This document shows positions 59,728 to 64,000 of a DNA stretch of 64,000 nt, piece after piece; the first letter of the stretch is position 1; every line of letters begins with the position of its first letter. Position numbers and translations under genes: made by a program. The notes below the pieces were generated by a model, which was not told the origin of the DNA, made no database searches, and saw only the letters and a program-made list of their open reading frames with translations. The stretch lies in NCBI GenBank assembly GCA_002007465.1, contig LNAC01001211.1:231-64230 (forward strand). The letters run 5' to 3'. The stretch is from Ailurus styani. Taxonomy: Eukaryota; Chordata; Mammalia; Carnivora; Ailuridae.

Positions 59728-60440
59728 GCTCATTCATTTCTAGGGCGGCGGAACGAAGTGCCCCACACAGGACGACAGCCCGCGGCCCGGGCGGCTTGTT
59801 CTTTCTAAAATGGCGCCCCGCACTCGGACAAGGGTGTGGAGACGGCACGGCGCGCCGTGAGCTGACGGGAAGGTGAGCCAGCCAGGCCAGTGAGAGCGCT
59901 GCTCGCCCCTTCTGGCGGTGGGGTGCCACTGCCCTCCTTTCTTTTCCTTGTTGGACCCCTCCAGCACCCCGTCCTTTCCGGTGGAGGGCCTGATGCGAGG
60001 CTGCGTGACGTGGTCGGACCAGGCGTCAGGCGGAAAGCGGGGCTGGCGGGTGAGGGGAAGCCTGAGGCCCCCAGGGCCTTCCTGGTCTCTCAGTGGGATC
60101 CCGAGGAATAGGGCGGCCTCCACCCCGAGGTTGCCCCTCTTCGCCTTTGGGCTACCCCAGGCCTCTGAGGCCTGACAGCTTTGCGTGGAGGAGGACTGTG
60201 TGCTCCCCCTGACTCAGGTCTCCCGGAGTCTGACTGAGCCCCAGGGCACAGTGCCCTCGAAATGGGCTCATGCCCCAGAGGTGGTGGCAGGAGCGCGGTG
60301 GCTCCTATCTGACAGGAGATGCCGCGGCTCCTGTGACACGAGGCCGCAATGCATTCAGGTCGCTTTGCAATGGAAAAATGGAGGGTCAGGGCGATATGGT
60401 GGCAACGTCGAAGAACATCAGGTCGTCCCTCCTTCTGTGC
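59728..60440 (+). promoter_or_regulatory. CpG-island promoter
   Basis: The base composition jumps from AT-rich to GC-rich, with dense CpG (for example 'cgcggcccgggcggc', 'cacggcgcgccgtga'). It is the only such block in the window. Visible elements on the plus strand are a TCT-type initiator tctttct (59800-59806), a YY1-type AAAATGGCGCC (59807-59817), a CRE-like tgacgtgg (60006-60013) and an ETS-like tttccggt (about 59976-59983). CpG density this high in carnivore DNA normally means an active germline promoter. Open frames of 70-139 codons on both strands come from low stop-codon density in GC-rich DNA. The gene it serves is not identified. Confidence 0.75.
59801..59872 (+). other. Candidate first exon with splice donor
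   Basis: If transcription starts at the C of the TCT initiator (59801), the transcript meets an ATG at once, in the YY1 element. This opens a 16-codon frame (59810-59860, Arg-rich) that stops before a consensus donor, gggaag/gtgagc, at 59872/59873. The exon would be a 72-nt leader, non-coding apart from this short ORF. The layout resembles housekeeping, translation-machinery-type promoters. A second possible donor, cgg/gtgagg, lies at 60049/60050. Identity is unknown: it could be a protein-coding gene extending past 64 kb or a lncRNA. Confidence 0.45.
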
Positions 60441-60925
60441 CACTCGTCCCAGCTGTTTGTTCGGAGTGTTGCTTTGCTACTGGTAATTCAGATATGAACC
60501 CCCTTTCCCAGCACGTTGCTGAGGAGATGAACAGTAGGCCCTCAGTTGTACTGAAATTGTTGTCAGCTGTCCCCGAAATTGTTGGCCTCATGACCCCTTC
60601 TTAACTCAAGGTTTGGTTTCCCGAAGGAGATGAGCGGCTGTTCCTTGTTGCTGCCTAGTCCAAGTAATAGTAAATGTATGGATGTTAAGTAAAGGAATGG
60701 ATGTTAAGAGGAAAGGAATGCAAGTTTTTGGTACACTGCTTTTCTGACTAGTGTTTCCGCCTAGTCAATGCTTAGGTGCCTGACAGTGTTCAGCGGTTAG
60801 TGCTCATGCCTGTTGTACTTCTTGGGTTAATTTTGATTTGCTGTGTGCTAAGTGGATAAACTTGATTGAGTTTTTTTTTGTTTTTTCCCCCCTTTAATCT
60901 GTAGGTTTAAAGCAATTTATCTTTT
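60441..60925 (+). other. Downstream flank of the CpG island with candidate acceptor
   Basis: GC falls towards background. A long pyrimidine tract (60870-60899) runs into ctgtag/gtttaaag, with AG at 60903-60904, a good 3' splice-site match. A small direct repeat of atggatgttaag lies at about 60678 and 60697. Confidence 0.35.
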
Positions 60926-61112
60926 TTTTTTAAGATTTTATTTATTTATTTGACAGAGAGAGATCACAAGTAGGCAGAGAGGCAGGCAAAGAGAGGAGGA
61001 AGCAGGCTCCCCCCTGAGCAGGGAGCCCGATGCGGGCCTCGATTCCAGGACCTTGAGATCATGACCTGAGCCGAAAGCAGAGGCTTTAACCCACTGAGCC
61101 ACCCAGGCGCCC
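60926..61112 (-). mobile_element. Can-SINE (young, mustelid-type)
   Basis: A duplication, taaagcaatttatcttt, lies at 60908-60924 and 61113-61129. It sits only about 20 bp after the candidate acceptor. Confidence 0.97.
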
Positions 61113-61129
61113 TAAAGCAATTTATCTTT

Positions 61130-61384
61130 ATAAATTCTTTCTCTTAAGGAAGATATTACTGGTTCTCCCTTACCCCCTTTGGCTCTCTTGGTAAAGAAAT
61201 TGAGATTTAACATCAGTCAACAAGTATGCAAAATATTTAAGGTCACACCAGCTCCGATGCATGTAACTCAGTTGTACTTACATGTTAACTGTATGTGCTA
61301 CATGATGGGGGAGTCATTCTTGTGCATTTTCCCCTTTTTAATGGGATAATTAGATTAAAATGAGGACAAAGGCAAACAAAACAA
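61130..61384. other. Unassigned stretch
   Basis: Nothing is recognised. Confidence 0.5.
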
Positions 61385-62080
61385 AACACAAAGTACTGCA
61401 AACTGGGTGCTTAAAACAGCAGAAAGGGGTTGTCTCACAGTTCTGAGGCTAGAAGTCTGAAATCAAAGTCCTAGCAGCACCATACTCCCTCTGAAGACTC
61501 CAGGGGAGGATCCTGCCTGGTCCCTTTCTATCTTCTGGTAGTTATTAGCAAGCTTTGTTGTCTTTTGTCTTGTTGATTATCAATCTGTGCCTCTGCTGTC
61601 ACATGATGTTCTCCTTGTGTATGTTTTCTCTCTATGCATGTCTCTGTTTTCAAATTTTCCTCTTCTTTCTTTTTTCTTTTTTTAAAGATTTTATTTATTT
61701 GTTTGTTTATTTATTTATTTGAGAGAGAAAGAGCAAGGGCAGGAGCAGAGGGAGACGGGGAGAAGCAGGCTTCCTTGCTGAGCAGGGAGCCTGATGTGGG
61801 GCTTGATCCCAGGATCCTGGGATCATGACTTGAGCCGAAATCAAGAGTCAGATGCTCTACTGACTGACCCAAAAAGGAACCCCTAAATTTTCCTCTTCTT
61901 ATAAGGATACCAGTCACTGGATTAGGGCCCACCCTAATTTAGTATGACCTCTTTTTAACTTGATTGCATCTTTCTACATAAGATCCAATTTCCAAATAAG
62001 GTGACATTCTGAGATTCCAGATTGACATACATTTTTGGGGTAGGGATAGGGACACCATTCAACCCAATACAGATGGTAAA
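61385..62080 (-). repeat. MaLR-type LTR (MLT/MST), antisense, split by a SINE
   Basis: 'gtactgcaaactgggtgctt', 'tctcacagttctgaggctag', 'gattagggcccaccctaatt' and 'caaataaggtgacattctg' give the antisense order of a mammalian MaLR LTR. A Can-SINE interrupts it at 61668-61884. Confidence 0.82.
61668..61884 (-). mobile_element. Can-SINE (older type) inside the MaLR LTR
   Basis: A perfect 16-bp duplication, aaattttcctcttctt, lies at 61652-61667 and 61885-61900. The body carries 'gagccgaaatcaagagtcag'. Confidence 0.97.
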
Positions 62081-62239
62081 CATTTCTTCCATATTTCAAT
62101 TATAATTATTATGTAATAAAAATATATGAGCAAGCATATATATACATATATAATGAAAAGTAAACATTCCCCTTAAATTTTATATTAAAAACCTTTATTA
62201 AACTATTTTTACAGTTTCTAAAGCTGTATCATGAAAGTA

Positions 62240-62410
62240 TCTGGTATAATGGAACAAGCCCAGGCTTTGTGATTAGAGATTAAGTTGAGAAAATACTTTG
62301 TGATCTCAGGAAAGTTACTAAACATCTCCCACACTTTGTTTCAACATCTGTTTATGCATTACAAAATCACTGGACAACGTCAAGCAAAAAAACCTAAGTA
62401 GACCATCTAC
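62240..62410 (+). repeat. MIR SINE, sense
   Basis: 'ctggtataatggaacaagcc', 'aggctttgtgattagagatt' and 'ctcaggaaagttactaaaca' follow the MIR 5' to core order. Confidence 0.75.
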
Positions 62411-62647
62411 TTTTAAATTGTTAGATTAGATTTTTCTTTTGTATCCAATTTGGTGAATTAGGTACACGATACATATCTCTAATGTATTTATTATTCTCCC
62501 TACCTCTCTTTCCCTAAAGTAGGAATACATTTTTTCAGATAATTAATTTATGACTGTGACCATTATAAGAATCAAATTTTTATTTATGACCCTACTAGTC
62601 TGCCGCAATAATAGCAGTTAACTCAGGCCTTATTTAAAAACAAATTT

Positions 62648-62857
62648 TTTTTTATAGTTTTTTTTTTTAAGATTTTATTTATTTATTTGACAGAGAGAGA
62701 GATTACAAGTAGGCAGAGAGGCAGGCAGAGACAGGGAGAGGAGGAAGCAGGCCCCCTGCTGAGCAGAGAGCCCGATGTGGGCCTCGATCCCAGGACGCTG
62801 AGATCATGACCTGAGCCGAAAGCAGAGGCTTTAACCCACTGAGCCACTCAGGCGCCC
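62648..62857 (-). mobile_element. Can-SINE (young, mustelid-type)
   Basis: A duplication, taaaaacaaattt, lies at 62635-62647 and 62858-62870. The 149-codon antisense open frame at 62703-63152 begins outside and reads into the SINE. It is not a gene. Confidence 0.97.
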
Positions 62858-62919
62858 TAAAAACAAATTTAATATAGAGTTCAGGTATGTTCAGAAGAGT
62901 GGTAGAACTACACTGACTA

Positions 62920-63090
62920 TGATTTGCTAGCCACATGATCTTAGACAATATGAAGTCCCTATGTGAGCCCCAATTTTGTCTGTGTAAAATGGAGGTGATA
63001 TTAATCTTCTTACTGGGTTGTGAAGTGGTAGAGATTGAGTGCTCAGGTGAAGGTAGATAGCACAGAGGATTGCTACTTGGGGACATTATA
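62920..63090 (+). repeat. MIR SINE, sense
   Basis: 'tgctagccacatgatcttag', 'tttgtctgtgtaaaatggag' and 'gggttgtgaagtggtagaga' match the MIR core. Confidence 0.7.
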
Positions 63091-64000
63091 ATTCCTTCAA
63101 GTGTGTCCTCATTTAGAAAACAGGTTAGAATAATAACATCATTTATATACACTATAACATATACAGCATTATCTCAGATTTTCTTTTAGCTTGGGTTCCA
63201 TATGTGATTTAAATTCATCCAACCAGGGGCATTTATCTGAAATTTGAAGGATAGACTTGAGATGATATCACACTTTTATGCTTTCTCCTAGTAAACAGGG
63301 TCTTAATAGTGTGTGTATGAGTGTGTGCATGTGTGTGTGTGCTTTATTAGGATCACTAGCTTTGTTGATTGAGTACTTAATGAAGCCAGCTATTTGCCAG
63401 GTTCTGGTAGCTGCTAGATGTTGGTACATCTCTCATATGGTGACAGGACTGCTCAAACATAGGGTGATAAATGATGACAGAGAAACACTGAATTCTTTGG
63501 GAACACAGAGAAGAAATAGCAAATTTTTAAAATTGCAATTTTAAAAAATTAATAAACCTTGTCCTCAAATTCAAATAAATGCATTTTGGGACACCAACAT
63601 GATTGAAGTAACACATATGTGTTTAAAAATATAAAATTATAAAATCTAGTGCCATTTCTTAAAAAGAGCTAAAATGTTTTAGAAATAATTGTAAACTCAA
63701 TAAACTAATTTTGTTATTAACATTAATCATTTCCAGATTATACAATTAAGATCTCTAAATCTGGCAATATCAGTAATTTTGAGGGAGCTACAACTGTAGC
63801 TTTTGCAAGTGGGTTAATTTCTGAATATGGATTTTAGCATATTAATGAATCACCTCATATCCACTTTAAAATCCTCAGCCCAAATGATTATAGTCCACTT
63901 AATTAATAAATGTTTTATAAATGAAAAATACATAAGGAAAAACAAAAGTACATTTTTAATGGACAATATAAACAGATAATAATGGAAAGATGTTGTTTGA
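63091..64000. other. Unassigned right edge
   Basis: A short TG-rich run lies at 63309-63342 and a weak antisense L2-like piece near 63370-63440. No exon can be supported. Confidence 0.45.

Noticed and set aside
60185..60604. 139-codon plus-strand frame in the CpG island, with a 75-codon frame overlapping it and 117- and 127-codon antisense frames nearby.
   Set aside because: GC-rich DNA has few stop codons by chance. Frames on both strands are equally open and none resembles a protein family.
62703..63152. 149-codon antisense frame.
   Set aside because: Its last third is antisense Can-SINE and the rest MIR. There is no domain or start context.

Overview
This is 64 kb of vertebrate nuclear DNA, almost certainly from a caniform carnivore and probably a mustelid or close relative. 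The evidence is 21 tRNA-derived carnivore SINEs (Can-SINEs). Ten of them carry the 'aaagcctctgccttcggctcaggtcatgatct' style of head (read in either orientation) that I associate with weasels, ferrets, mink and otters. Carnivore-type L1 3' ends are also present. The species is not determined. The window is AT-rich and gene-poor: the longest open frame is 160 codons, none looks like a conserved protein, and no bacterial or viral gene organisation is present.

Layout. 0-0.9 kb: 3' part of a Tigger1-like DNA transposon split by a SINE. 1-18 kb: old L2, MIR, MaLR-like LTR and MER5A fragments, with five SINEs and a long TG tract. 17.5-19.7 kb: a cluster of short direct and inverted copies that looks like a templated rearrangement. 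18.5-26.9 kb: mostly unassigned AT-rich sequence. 26.9-29.8 kb: an old antisense L1. 30-38 kb: L2, LTR and L1 fragments. 40.1-47.4 kb: a decayed class I (gamma-like) endogenous retrovirus with both LTRs, a degenerate primer-binding site, a protease active-site remnant, an env transmembrane remnant and a polypurine tract; SINEs and a young L1 are nested inside it. 48-58 kb: SINEs, a second young L1 3' end, and unassigned sequence.

The only strong candidate for a host transcription unit is a CpG island at about 59.73-60.44 kb. It starts abruptly, carries a TCT-type initiator directly followed by a YY1-type AAAATGGCG element, and has a consensus splice donor 72 nt after the initiator, with a possible acceptor about 1 kb downstream. 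This suggests a plus-strand first exon, non-coding apart from a 16-codon ORF, of a gene or lncRNA that continues beyond the right edge. I cannot name it.

I found no undescribed multi-gene system. The items most worth checking are the templated rearrangement, a 62-nt pre-miRNA-like hairpin at 58.9 kb, the CpG-island promoter, and an 87-bp duplication beside the single undetermined base, which is probably an assembly artefact. Family names are recalled from consensus sequences, not from a database search.
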